NCBI GenBank assembly: GCA_041485845.1
Contig: JBGPKH010000246.1
Coordinates: 1 to 11,701 of the forward strand
Source: OMOG01 sp041485845
Lineage (GTDB): Bacteria > Acidobacteriota > Terriglobia > Bryobacterales > Bryobacteraceae
Length of the DNA: 11,701 nucleotides
Direction of reading: 5' to 3'
Shown here: positions 1 through 6,422 of the stretch, piece after piece
Layout of the letters: every line of letters starts with the position of its first letter
Position numbering within the stretch: position 1 is the first letter of the stretch
Notes under the pieces: generated by a model
What the model saw: only the letters and a program-made list of their open reading frames with translations
Told to the model about the DNA's origin: nothing
Databases searched by the model: none
Program-made: the position numbers and the translations under genes

Positions 1-715
1 TCCATTTGCCGTCCGGCGACCAGTCCTGCGGCGCGAGCCATCGCAATACCGGGCTGCTGAACAATGGCTGCGGCGCGGCATTACCAGCAACGTTCGCGAC
101 GCGCAGCTCAAACCGGCTGGTTTTCGCTTCGAACCACGCGTACGCCACCTGCTTGCCGTCCCTCGAGAACGCCGATGCCTCGGCAAACGCCGCCTCTCCC
201 CGCTTCCAAGTGCCCGTGGTGGTCAGTGGACGATCACTCCCTGAGACCAGATCGTGGAGACCCAGGTTGCCCGTGTCCCAATCCGCGTAAGAGATATAGC
301 GTCCATCGGAGGAAACGGCGCTATTGCTCGACACCTTGTTGTCCTTCCACACCAGAGTCGTAGTCTGCCGCCCCGCCAACCTGCCGGCCCCCAGCGCCGC
401 GAGCCTCGCCCGCGCTTTGTCCGCGGACTCCTTCTGGTCGCCGAACCTGCTCAGCACCTGCTCGTAAGCCTGGCGCGCGTCCGCGCTACCCTGCTTTTCG
501 TAGCACTCTCCCAACCGCACTAAGGCTCGCGCGGCAACCGATTTGTTTTGGCCCTGCGCCAGCTTCTTGTACTGTTCGATGGCAGCTTTCAGGTTGCCAT
601 CCACCACTTCCCTGTCCATCGCGGTCTTCAACGCAATCTCCGCTTTGTCCTGGCTCTGCGCCCCGAGGACGGACAGAAGCACCGCCATGCCTCCCACTAC
701 GCTTCTTCGATTCAT
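1..715 (-). CDS. Secreted TPR / TolB-like (PD40) beta-propeller protein, 3' end outside window
   Basis: Open frame of 238 codons that starts at ATG 715-713 and runs off the left edge, so the C-terminus is missing. A strong AGGAGG lies 5 nt before the ATG and fixes the start. Residues 1-21 (MNRRSVVGGMAVLLSVLGAQ) look like a Sec signal peptide. Residues about 25-108 are helical with TPR character (GNLKAAIEQYKKLAQ, then ARALVRLGECYEKQGSADARQAYEQVL). From about 120 on there are propeller blades with the PD40/TolB signature: SSDGRYISYA, FSRDGKQVAYAW and WSPDGKW. Known family members are periplasmic or extracellular WD40-like proteins; combined TPR-PD40 proteins are common in Acidobacteria, with mostly unknown function. 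It lies 70 bp downstream of the response regulator gene, in the same direction. A copy of the repeat found upstream of the kinase precedes it, suggesting control by that regulator. The biochemical role is unknown. Confidence 0.85.
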   Translation of the reverse strand, partial: MNRRSVVGGMAVLLSVLGAQSQDKAEIALKTAMDREVVDGNLKAAIEQYKKLAQGQNKSVAARALVRLGECYEKQGSADARQAYEQVLSRFGDQKESADKARARLAALGAGRLAGRQTTTLVWKDNKVSSNSAVSSDGRYISYADWDTGNLGLHDLVSGSDRPLTTTGTWKRGEAAFAEASAFSRDGKQVAYAWFEAKTSRFELRVANVAGNAAPQPLFSSPVLRWLAPQDWSPDGKW

Positions 716-720
716 CGGAA

Positions 721-726
721 CCTCCT
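721..726 (-). promoter_or_regulatory. Ribosome binding site AGGAGG of the TPR/PD40 gene
   Basis: A perfect AGGAGG on the minus strand with 5 nt to the ATG at 715. It decides the start of a gene that is otherwise cut by the window edge. A different reading frame that starts at 737 and covers the same bases is a shadow. Confidence 0.85.
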
Positions 727-750
727 ATCGCCCCCACTGTAGCCGCGCGC

Positions 751-790
751 CGTCGAGTTCCTGCCCGATTCGCGTCGAGATTGCGTCAAG
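751..790 (-). promoter_or_regulatory. Putative response-regulator binding repeats upstream of the TPR/PD40 gene
   Basis: On the plus strand CGTCGAG (773-779) and CGTCAAG (784-790) are 11 bp apart with the same ATTG spacer as the element before the kinase gene. A further CGTCGAG lies at 751-757, exactly 22 bp (two 11-bp steps) away. Read in the direction of transcription the core is CTTGACGCAATCTCGACG. OmpR/PhoB-family regulators typically bind tandem direct repeats with 10-11 bp periodicity, such as the 11-bp Pho box, so binding by the adjacent regulator is an inference. The distal half-site overlaps the stop codon of the response regulator gene. A weak -10 candidate, TACAGT, lies at 741-736. 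Confidence 0.6.
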
Positions 791-1469
791 TTTCGCGGCC
801 GTCGAAACGGTAGCCGATGCCGCGCACACCGTGAATCAGCCGCGGCTCGTCCGGCTTCGCCTCGATCTTTTTGCGCAAGTTCAAAATGTGCGTGTCCACC
901 ACGCGGTCGCTCACGTTCGTGCCGCGCTCCCAGGCGGCCTCAATCAGTTGTTCGCGAGTCAGAGCGCGCCCGCGCCGCTCCACGAAAGTCCGCAGCAGGC
1001 GGAATTCGAGAGCGGTCAGTTCCACCGGGGTCCCGCTCTTGCGGACCTCCGCGGCGTCGAAATCCACCTCCAGGTCGCCGAAGCGGTGCACTCCCAGCGA
1101 GTCGCCCGCGGTCCGCCGCAGCACCGCCTGGATGCGCGCGCGCAGCTCGCGCGGGCTGAACGGCTTAGTCACGTAATCGTCGGCGCCCAACTCCAGCCCC
1201 ATCACCTTCTCGGACTCCTGCGCCTTCGCGGTGAGCAGGATGATGGGCGTTTTGAGGCGCGCCCGCCGCAGCTCGCGGCAGACCTCGAAGCCGTCCACGC
1301 GCGGCAGCATGACGTCCAGCAGAATGAGATCCCACGCCTCGCCGCGCGCCCGCCGGATGGCGCTCTCGCCATCGCCGACGGTGTGGACCTCGTAGTCGAA
1401 GCGCCGGAGATCGTCTGCCAGTCCCAGGGCGATGTCGGGTTCGTCCTCAACCACCAGTATGCGTGTCAT
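786..1469 (-). CDS. OmpR/PhoB-family DNA-binding response regulator
   Basis: 227 residues, the usual length for the family. The receiver domain occupies about 1-118, with acidic pocket E9/D10 in VVEDEPD, phospho-acceptor D52 (LILLDVMLP), switch T80 (LLTAK) and K102 (TKPFSP). A winged-helix Trans_reg_C domain spans about 128-224 (ELTALEFRLLRTFVER, then VVDTHILNLRKKIE and VRGIGYRF). It starts at ATG 1469, 3 nt after the kinase stop, with AAGGA 7 nt upstream lying over the end of the kinase gene, so the two are surely co-transcribed. It should receive phosphate from that kinase at D52 and bind direct repeats. The repeat pair before the kinase gene and before the TPR/PD40 gene is the natural candidate target. 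The family's signals are diverse and the sequence does not show which one applies here. Confidence 0.95.
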   Translation of the reverse strand: MTRILVVEDEPDIALGLADDLRRFDYEVHTVGDGESAIRRARGEAWDLILLDVMLPRVDGFEVCRELRRARLKTPIILLTAKAQESEKVMGLELGADDYVTKPFSPRELRARIQAVLRRTAGDSLGVHRFGDLEVDFDAAEVRKSGTPVELTALEFRLLRTFVERRGRALTREQLIEAAWERGTNVSDRVVDTHILNLRKKIEAKPDEPRLIHGVRGIGYRFDGRET

Positions 1470-1472
1470 GGG

Positions 1473-3413
1473 CTATTCCTTCGCCGGCAGAGCGATGGTG
1501 AACGCGCTGCCCTCGCCTGCGGCGCTCCTTACCTCCACCGTGCCGCCATGCGCGTCCACGATATGCCGGACCATCGCCAGGCCGAGGCCGGTTCCCTTTA
1601 TGCCTCCGGATCTCGCCGCCTCGCCGCGCACAAACTTCTGGAAGATCCGCTTCTGTTCGGCGGCCGGGATGCCGATCCCGTGGTCGCGAACGCCGATCGA
1701 CACCACGCCGTCCGCGCGTCTTACTTCGACCTCGATCGCGCGACTTGCGCCGGAGTATTTCACCGCGTTGTCGAGCAGGTTCCATAGCGCCCGCGAGAGC
1801 GCCTCGCGATCGGCGGCCACGGGATACGCCGCGGAATCGAGACCGCACGTCACCGCGAAACCCAACCCACCAGCCTCCAGGCGGAACTCCTCCACGACAT
1901 CACGGGCCAGCGCGCCGGCATCCAGCCGGTCGAAGCGGTACGGCCGCCGGCCAGCCTCCATACGGGCGAAGTCCAGCAGGGATTCCACCAGGCGGTGAAG
2001 CCGTTCCGTGGCGCGCGTCTGCCCTTCGTAATACCGCCGCCGCTTCTCCGGTGTCGGGCCGTCTTCCTCCGCCAGCAGATCGTTGAACTGCCGGAGCACG
2101 GTCAGGGGCGTGCGGAACTCGTGCGAGACCGCGGACACGAAATCCGACTGGAGCCGCGCCACGGCCAAGTCCCGATTAACCGAGCGCCACAGAAAGTAGC
2201 TTCCCGAGGCGACCAGCACCAGCACCGCGGCCATGCCCGCGAACAGGTTACGGCGCCGTGCCAGGAACTCGGCGGGTTCCCGCTGCCCGCCCGTAGCGGC
2301 TACCACCAAGGTCCACGGCAATCCCGTATCGGCGGCCGTCCGCTGGACTCTTTGCGCATCCGGCGGCGGCACGGTGCCCACGCCTGCCAGATATACCTGC
2401 GCCGGAGAAGCCGCCTTCTGAAGCAACGCCATCCAGTGCGTTTCCAGGAACCGGGGACCGGCGATAAAAGCGGCGGCGCGGCTGGTGTCAGACACCCACG
2501 CGATGGTCACCGGCGCGCCGTTCCACCGCAGCACCTGGAGCCCGCTGGAAGCGGACTCCGCAGGCGCCTCTCCGGTCCACTTCTTGTGCAGCCAGGCGAC
2601 CCCGGCGGCCAGCGCCTCTTCCTGGTCACTGGGCCGGACTTCCGAACCCAGCCAGCGGCCCAGCAATCCGGCCACGTAGAGGTAAGTCTCCCGGTCCAAT
2701 TGCCACCTGCCGGCGCGCAGGTCGGCCGCCAGCGTTCCGGCCTCCTGCCGCAGTTCTCGCGTCCTGGATTGTTCTTCCAGAACCGCGCACCGGGTCCTGC
2801 GCGCCACCAGATCGGCGGGTTCGCCGTTGATCGAAGCCGATGCAATCCGGCCAAGGTCGGTGTAGGCCGCGAGCGCGTCGTTCGGCCGAGCCATGGCGCG
2901 GAGAACCCGCGCCTCCCGGAGCAATGCGCCCGCCCGGATTGAGGCGTCGTTGGAAGCCGCCAGCTTGCGGCTGATTTCGAGCGCCCTGACGAAGTTCGGC
3001 GCCTCCCCGAATTCCTGCGCCTCCAGTTCCCGGAACGGCGCCGGCGGCGCTTCCCTCAGGACGGCCATGAGCGGATAATACGGGATCCTCTGCCGCGGCA
3101 CCGCCTGGAACCGGTCCTGACGGAGGACTACGCAGACGGTATCCTCTGAAACGTCCGCGGGAACGTCCGCAGGCGCGCAGGGCGGCCCTGTGAGGCGTTT
3201 CCTCAGCGCCGCCAGATCCTGTTCGAGCGCGCGCACGGCCAGGTCGGCGGCGCGTTCCAGCAGTTCACCCTGCCTCTGGCGGGCCAGCGCCCGGTCCTGA
3301 TCGAGGAGGCGCACACCCAGCGTGATGAGCGTGGCCGCCGGCAGAAAGAGGACCACCCCGAACAGAATCAGGAGGTTGCGTGGAGGCCGCAACCATGCAC
3401 GCAGCCTTGCCAT
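1473..3413 (-). CDS. Membrane sensor histidine kinase with large TPR-like extracytoplasmic region
   Basis: 646 residues. One membrane segment lies at about 13-36 and a second at about 389-408, enclosing some 350 extracytoplasmic residues. The part at about 120-260 is Ala/Arg/Leu-rich and helical (ALEISRKLAASNDASIRAGA, then LRAMARPNDALAAYTDLGRI), which resembles TPR repeats. A HAMP domain is not evident: only about 15 residues separate the second segment from the HisKA domain. The H-box is SHEFRTPLTVLR with H431. The ATPase domain has the N-box LWNLLDNAVKY, G1 DHGIGIP and G2 GTGLGLAMV. The last residues (GSAFTIALPAKE) are the normal domain end. It is the first gene of an operon with the OmpR-type regulator. 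The ATG at 3413 is the furthest upstream possible, since an in-frame TGA lies four codons earlier, but its nearest good ribosome site is 15 nt away. The ligand is unknown. Confidence 0.93.
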   Translation of the reverse strand: MARLRAWLRPPRNLLILFGVVLFLPAATLITLGVRLLDQDRALARQRQGELLERAADLAVRALEQDLAALRKRLTGPPCAPADVPADVSEDTVCVVLRQDRFQAVPRQRIPYYPLMAVLREAPPAPFRELEAQEFGEAPNFVRALEISRKLAASNDASIRAGALLREARVLRAMARPNDALAAYTDLGRIASASINGEPADLVARRTRCAVLEEQSRTRELRQEAGTLAADLRAGRWQLDRETYLYVAGLLGRWLGSEVRPSDQEEALAAGVAWLHKKWTGEAPAESASSGLQVLRWNGAPVTIAWVSDTSRAAAFIAGPRFLETHWMALLQKAASPAQVYLAGVGTVPPPDAQRVQRTAADTGLPWTLVVAATGGQREPAEFLARRRNLFAGMAAVLVLVASGSYFLWRSVNRDLAVARLQSDFVSAVSHEFRTPLTVLRQFNDLLAEEDGPTPEKRRRYYEGQTRATERLHRLVESLLDFARMEAGRRPYRFDRLDAGALARDVVEEFRLEAGGLGFAVTCGLDSAAYPVAADREALSRALWNLLDNAVKYSGASRAIEVEVRRADGVVSIGVRDHGIGIPAAEQKRIFQKFVRGEAARSGGIKGTGLGLAMVRHIVDAHGGTVEVRSAAGEGSAFTIALPAKE

Positions 3414-3414
3414 C

Positions 3415-3426
3415 TTATCGGATCAT
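3415..3426 (-). other. Possible minimal upstream ORF (M-I-R-stop) before the kinase gene
   Basis: On the minus strand AGGAGA (3434-3429) is followed after 2 nt by ATG ATC CGA TAA, and then one base before the kinase ATG at 3413. The ribosome site is therefore well placed (though tight) for a three-codon ORF and 15 nt from the kinase start, which is long. Termination and re-initiation could set kinase expression. Equally, the AGGAGA may serve the kinase poorly, or the ATG may be chance. Confidence 0.25.
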
Positions 3427-3460
3427 TCTCTCCTATTTCACCGCGGTTGGATAGCGGTGG

Positions 3461-3489
3461 TGTCGAGGATCCGTCAAGATTGCGTCAAG
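3461..3489 (-). promoter_or_regulatory. Putative autoregulatory response-regulator site upstream of the kinase operon
   Basis: On the plus strand three half-sites stand at exact 11-bp steps: TGTCGAG (3461-3467), CGTCAAG (3472-3478) and CGTCAAG (3483-3489). In the sense of transcription the best part is CTTGACGCAATCTTGACG. It differs by a single base from the element before the TPR/PD40 gene and is at nearly the same distance from its start codon (58 against 57 bp). Such 11-bp tandem repeats suit a dimer of an OmpR/PhoB-family protein binding one face of the helix. The TTGACG at 3477-3472 could double as a -35 box with a poor -10, TATCCA (3453-3448), 18 bp on. Confidence 0.65.
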
Positions 3490-3504
3490 CCGCGGGCCGC
3501 GCCA

Positions 3505-3850
3505 TCGAAGACCATCTCGAACACGAGACATCGTCGGCACGTGTGGGGGCGGGACTCGCGTTATTGCCCGGTGGACTCGCCTTGACCCTCGCCTCCGTGG
3601 GCACCTATGGTGTGATGGCCTGCGTCGTCAGCCAGCGCACTCACGAGATCGGCATCCGCATGGCGTTGGGGCGGAACGGTCGAGCGTGCCGAGCTGGATG
3701 CTTGCGGCGACCGTGCGCCCGGTGTTTTTGGAATGGCGGTTCGTAGGTGCGCTGGCCGCTGTTAGACGTAAGGCTCTTCAGGACTGCTGCTTTGGACTGT
3801 TTGAGGCCGGGAAACGCCAGAACTCGCTTAGGCGGTGGCTTCTTCTTTCG
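3505..3850 (+). pseudogene. Decayed C-terminal fragment of a MacB/FtsX-type ABC permease (ADOP-like)
   Basis: Frame +3447 reads DHLEHETSSARVGAGLALLP, then LTLASVGTYGVMACVVSQRT and HEIGIRMALG. This is the highly characteristic last membrane segment and cytoplasmic turn of MacB/FtsX permeases (family pattern: LAxVGxYGVMAYxVxxRTxEIGIRMALGA). At the G-run 3668-3671 the frame breaks. With one extra G it would continue ALGAERSSVPSWMLAATVRP and then VFLEWRFVGALAAVR, again like the family, before similarity fades near 3770-3850. Only about the last tenth of an approximately 800-residue protein is left, without start, promoter or stop in frame. It is therefore a relic of a deleted gene. The full-length family members are multi-copy in Acidobacteria, so recombination between copies is a plausible cause. 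Confidence 0.72.
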
Positions 3851-3977
3851 TGGTTTCGAGATGGACGACGGCCTCCCGGACCGTCGCCCGTCAGAATGCG
3901 CGAAACTCCGCCCTGCGGGGTCAGCGGAGATCTATCGGTTGACGTGCCACATATCAGCAACGGGCGTTTATCTGGCC

Positions 3978-4072
3978 TTATGCCGAGTTCCGGATTATGC
4001 CGAGTAAGGCGTACAGTTGGCGCTGCCGGCCCTGGGACAAGGTGAAACGCGTTTACAGCAACTCGGCATAAT
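3978..4072. repeat. TTATGCCGAG repeat cluster: two direct copies and one inverted copy, probable mobile-element end or recombination site
   Basis: TTATGCCGAG occurs at 3978-3987 and again at 3995-4004, 17 bp apart. The reverse complement occurs at 4061-4072 (ACTCGGCATAAT), so that 3994-4005 and 4061-4072 form a perfect 12-bp inverted repeat around 55 bp. Nothing in the 95 bp is recognisably coding and no transposase or integrase lies in the window. Closely spaced direct plus inverted copies of a 10-12 bp word are typical of binding sites for a recombinase at the end of an element or at an attachment site. The neighbouring permease relic shows this spacer has been rearranged. A regulatory operator is the alternative. 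Confidence 0.5.
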
Positions 4073-4160
4073 GATCCGATGCTTGGGCGCCGCTCCATCC
4101 CACGACTGTTGAACAGCTTCGCAGGTATGGCGATTTGATCGCCGCGTCCACAGTTCCACG

Positions 4161-4166
4161 TATAAT
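4161..4166 (+). promoter_or_regulatory. Perfect -10 box TATAAT of the ntrYX promoter
   Basis: TATAAT lies 18 nt upstream of the ATG at 4185. A TTGATC at 4135-4140 could be the -35, but the 20-bp spacer is longer than usual. Transcription would start near 4172-4174, leaving a leader of only about 12 nt that still contains AAGG (4173-4176) as a weak ribosome site. Confidence 0.55.
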
Positions 4167-4184
4167 CGAAGCAAGGCCATTCCC

Positions 4185-6422
4185 ATGAAAAAGAGCCTGT
4201 TGGTCGGTATCGGCACGGTCGTGCTGGCGCTATCGGTGGCGCTGGTCGTGTGGCAGGGCTCGTTCAGCCTCGGCCATTTCGACCCGTCCAACGTGCAACA
4301 GACCTTCATCTTCTGGGCGACTGCGATTCTCATCTTCGTCCTGATGGTGACGCTCGGATTCGTACTGTTCCGGGAACTGGTCAAACTCTACATTGCGCGG
4401 CACAGCAATCAGGAGGGATCGCGCATCCGAACCAAGCTGGTGCTGGGAGCCCTGACGCTCACCTGCGTGCCGGTTTTCTTCCTGGTGCTGTTCAGCTTCG
4501 ACGTGCTCAGCCACAGCCTGAACCGGTGGTTCACCAATCCCGTGGAGCACCAGGTAGAGCGGTTCCGCGATATCGCGAAGCTGCTGAAGAACGAGATGCA
4601 GGACGAAGTGAAGGCCCAGTCGGCGCTGCTCGCGGAAAAGGCGGAAACCCGCCAACTCCTGGTGAATGGCGCTCGCTCACCGGGCTTCCTGGAGCAGTTC
4701 GCGCGGGCGCAGGACGCCGAAGCGGCGGCACTCTTTCCGGCTGCCGGCAACACACCCGCGGACTCCTGGGGACCTTACGACAAGCCCGTGGATCAAGACC
4801 GCTCGGTCCGCGCACGCGCTCCGGTGATCGACGGCGGGAAAACCATCGGCTATGCCGAGCTGACTTCCCCCGTTCCGGTCAACGTTGCCAAACAGACTTC
4901 GGACATCCAGGCGTACAGCGCGGAATTTATTCTGCTCCGCGACGGCTTGAAGAACGCCAAGCTGGTCTACACCATGCTGATGGTCCTGATCACGCTCTTC
5001 GTGCTGTTTCTGGCCACCTGGATCGCGTTGTTCCTGGCCAAGCAGATCAGCGTGCCCATCACCGCGCTGCTGGATGCCGCCCGCGAAGTGCGCAAGGGGA
5101 ACTTCAAGCGCGTGGACGTGCGCGCGGTGGACGAGCTGGCATCCCTGGTACGGGGCTTCAACCAGATGACCGAGGAGTTGGAGTCCCGCGGCCACGAGCT
5201 CGACCGGCGCCGCCGATTCACCGAGGCCATTCTCGAAAGCATCCCCACCGGCGTGATCTCGATCGGCGGGGATGGCTCCATCCAGCGCGTGAACCAGGCG
5301 CTTTCCAAGATCTTCCCGGCCGAGACCGTCGCCAAAGCGAGCCGCCTCGAGGATCTTTTTTCGCGCGAAGACACCGCCGAGATCAAGTACCTCATGAAGC
5401 GCGCGCGGCGCACGGGCAGCGCTTCGCGGCAACTCGAGCTGCGCACCGCCAGCCGTAAACTCCAGCTCGCCGTCACGGTTTCGGCGCTCGAAGAGAAGAT
5501 CACGTCCGGATACGTGGTGGTGCTCGAAGACACCAGCGAGCTGCTGCGCGCCCAGAAGGCCGCGGCCTGGCACGAGGTGGCGCGGCGCGTGGCGCACGAA
5601 ATCAAGAACCCGCTCACCCCCATCGCGCTTTCGGCCGACCGCATCGGGCGGCAGCTCGACCGCCTGGATCTTCCGCCCGGCTCCGCCCGCATTTTGTACG
5701 AATGCGCCGCCACCATTTCGAAATCCGTGGAATCGGTGAAGACGCTGGTGGACGAGTTTTCGCAGTTCGCGCGTTTTCCCGCGGCCCAACCCGTGCGCAG
5801 CGTTCTGAACGAAATCGTCGGCGAAGCCCTGGCGGTATTCCAGGGCCGGCTGGACGGCATCGCGATCCAGACCAGCCTCGCGCCCGGCCTGCCGGCAGTG
5901 AACGTGGACCGCGAGCAGTTTCTGCGGGTGGTGGTCAACCTGGTGGATAACGCCGCCGAAGCCATGCAGGATTCGCTGGTGAAGAAGCTGCACATCGCCA
6001 CCCAGCCCGGCGCGGCCGAAACGGTGGAGCTGGTGATGGCCGATTCGGGATGCGGCGTCAGTCCCGACGACAAGGAAAAACTCTTCCTGCCCTACTTTTC
6101 GACCAAGAATCGAGGCACCGGACTGGGGCTCGCCATCGTGAGCCACATCCTCGCCGAGCACAACGCGCACATCCGGGTGGAGGACAACCAGCCGGTGGGG
6201 GCGCGCTTCACGGTGGAGATTCCGGCCATGGAGCCCGAGAGCGCGGAGAACGGAGCGGCGCCACCGCGCCCGGCCGCGGAAGACGCCACCGCAGAGAACG
6301 GAGGCGCCGCGACCATGTCAAGACCGCTTGCCGACGGGGCGCCCTCCGGGCCCGGCTCCGAGCAGAGCTGCGACCGTACTCGGGCTCTGGCGAGCGAGGG
6401 AGCGGTTCGACACCAGGTATGA
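4185..6422 (+). CDS. ntrY: NtrY-like membrane sensor histidine kinase (HAMP-PAS-HisKA-HATPase)
   Basis: 745 residues. Membrane segments lie at about 5-23, 41-62, 86-106 and 260-285, with the largest extracytoplasmic loop at about 110-258. HAMP follows (about 284-338, PITALLDAAREVRKGNF), then PAS (about 343-450, RFTEAILESIPTGVISI). The H-box is VAHEIKNPLTPIALSADRI with H471; this NPLTPI..SA.R form is typical of NtrY. The ATPase domain has N-box NLVDNAAEAM, G1 DSGCGV and G2 GTGLGLAIV, ending near 680. Known NtrY kinases phosphorylate NtrX in response to nitrogen, redox or envelope cues; the cue here is not visible. The last about 64 residues (682-745) are Ala/Glu/Pro/Gly-rich and match no domain, with a short internal repeat (AENGAA, then AENGGAA). 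The stop overlaps the ntrX start (ATGA at 6419-6422), so translation is coupled. Confidence 0.93.
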   Translation: MKKSLLVGIGTVVLALSVALVVWQGSFSLGHFDPSNVQQTFIFWATAILIFVLMVTLGFVLFRELVKLYIARHSNQEGSRIRTKLVLGALTLTCVPVFFLVLFSFDVLSHSLNRWFTNPVEHQVERFRDIAKLLKNEMQDEVKAQSALLAEKAETRQLLVNGARSPGFLEQFARAQDAEAAALFPAAGNTPADSWGPYDKPVDQDRSVRARAPVIDGGKTIGYAELTSPVPVNVAKQTSDIQAYSAEFILLRDGLKNAKLVYTMLMVLITLFVLFLATWIALFLAKQISVPITALLDAAREVRKGNFKRVDVRAVDELASLVRGFNQMTEELESRGHELDRRRRFTEAILESIPTGVISIGGDGSIQRVNQALSKIFPAETVAKASRLEDLFSREDTAEIKYLMKRARRTGSASRQLELRTASRKLQLAVTVSALEEKITSGYVVVLEDTSELLRAQKAAAWHEVARRVAHEIKNPLTPIALSADRIGRQLDRLDLPPGSARILYECAATISKSVESVKTLVDEFSQFARFPAAQPVRSVLNEIVGEALAVFQGRLDGIAIQTSLAPGLPAVNVDREQFLRVVVNLVDNAAEAMQDSLVKKLHIATQPGAAETVELVMADSGCGVSPDDKEKLFLPYFSTKNRGTGLGLAIVSHILAEHNAHIRVEDNQPVGARFTVEIPAMEPESAENGAAPPRPAAEDATAENGGAATMSRPLADGAPSGPGSEQSCDRTRALASEGAVRHQV

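Larger units (their letters stand above)
3414..4184. other. 771-bp divergent intergenic region between the kinase operon and ntrYX
   Basis: No intact gene is seen. From left to right it holds the leader and repeat boxes of the kinase operon (to 3489), the permease relic (from about 3505), and about 130 bp from 3850 with no recognisable content. Then come the TTATGCCGAG cluster (3978-4072) and a promoter for the rightward genes (-10 at 4161). Open frames of up to about 120 codons cross the area on both strands, but none has a family match I recognise or a ribosome site in place. Confidence 0.7.

Noticed and set aside
486..737. Minus-strand frame of 83 codons with a start at 737
   Set aside because: It is out of frame with the clear signal peptide, TPR and PD40 reading that starts at 715 behind AGGAGG, and its protein is low-complexity Gly/Arg-rich.
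543..1787. Long plus-strand open frame (414 codons) over the left two-component genes
   Set aside because: It is the antisense shadow of the response regulator, kinase end and TPR/PD40 gene in GC-rich DNA; its translation shows no domain and is rich in His/Arg/Ala.
4850..4860. Another TATGCCGAG inside ntrY
   Set aside because: It encodes the Tyr-Ala-Glu of the ntrY protein in frame, lacks the leading T and has no partner copy; probably coincidence.
4677..6170. Long minus-strand open frame (497 codons) opposite ntrY
   Set aside because: His/Gly/Val/Asp-rich composition typical of an antisense frame to a GC-rich gene; the plus strand here encodes unmistakable kinase motifs.
6050..6418. In-frame upstream extension of the NtrX-like regulator
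   Set aside because: The extension lies wholly inside ntrY, is Arg-rich and non-homologous, and the receiver domain begins exactly at ATG 6419 in an ATGA overlap.
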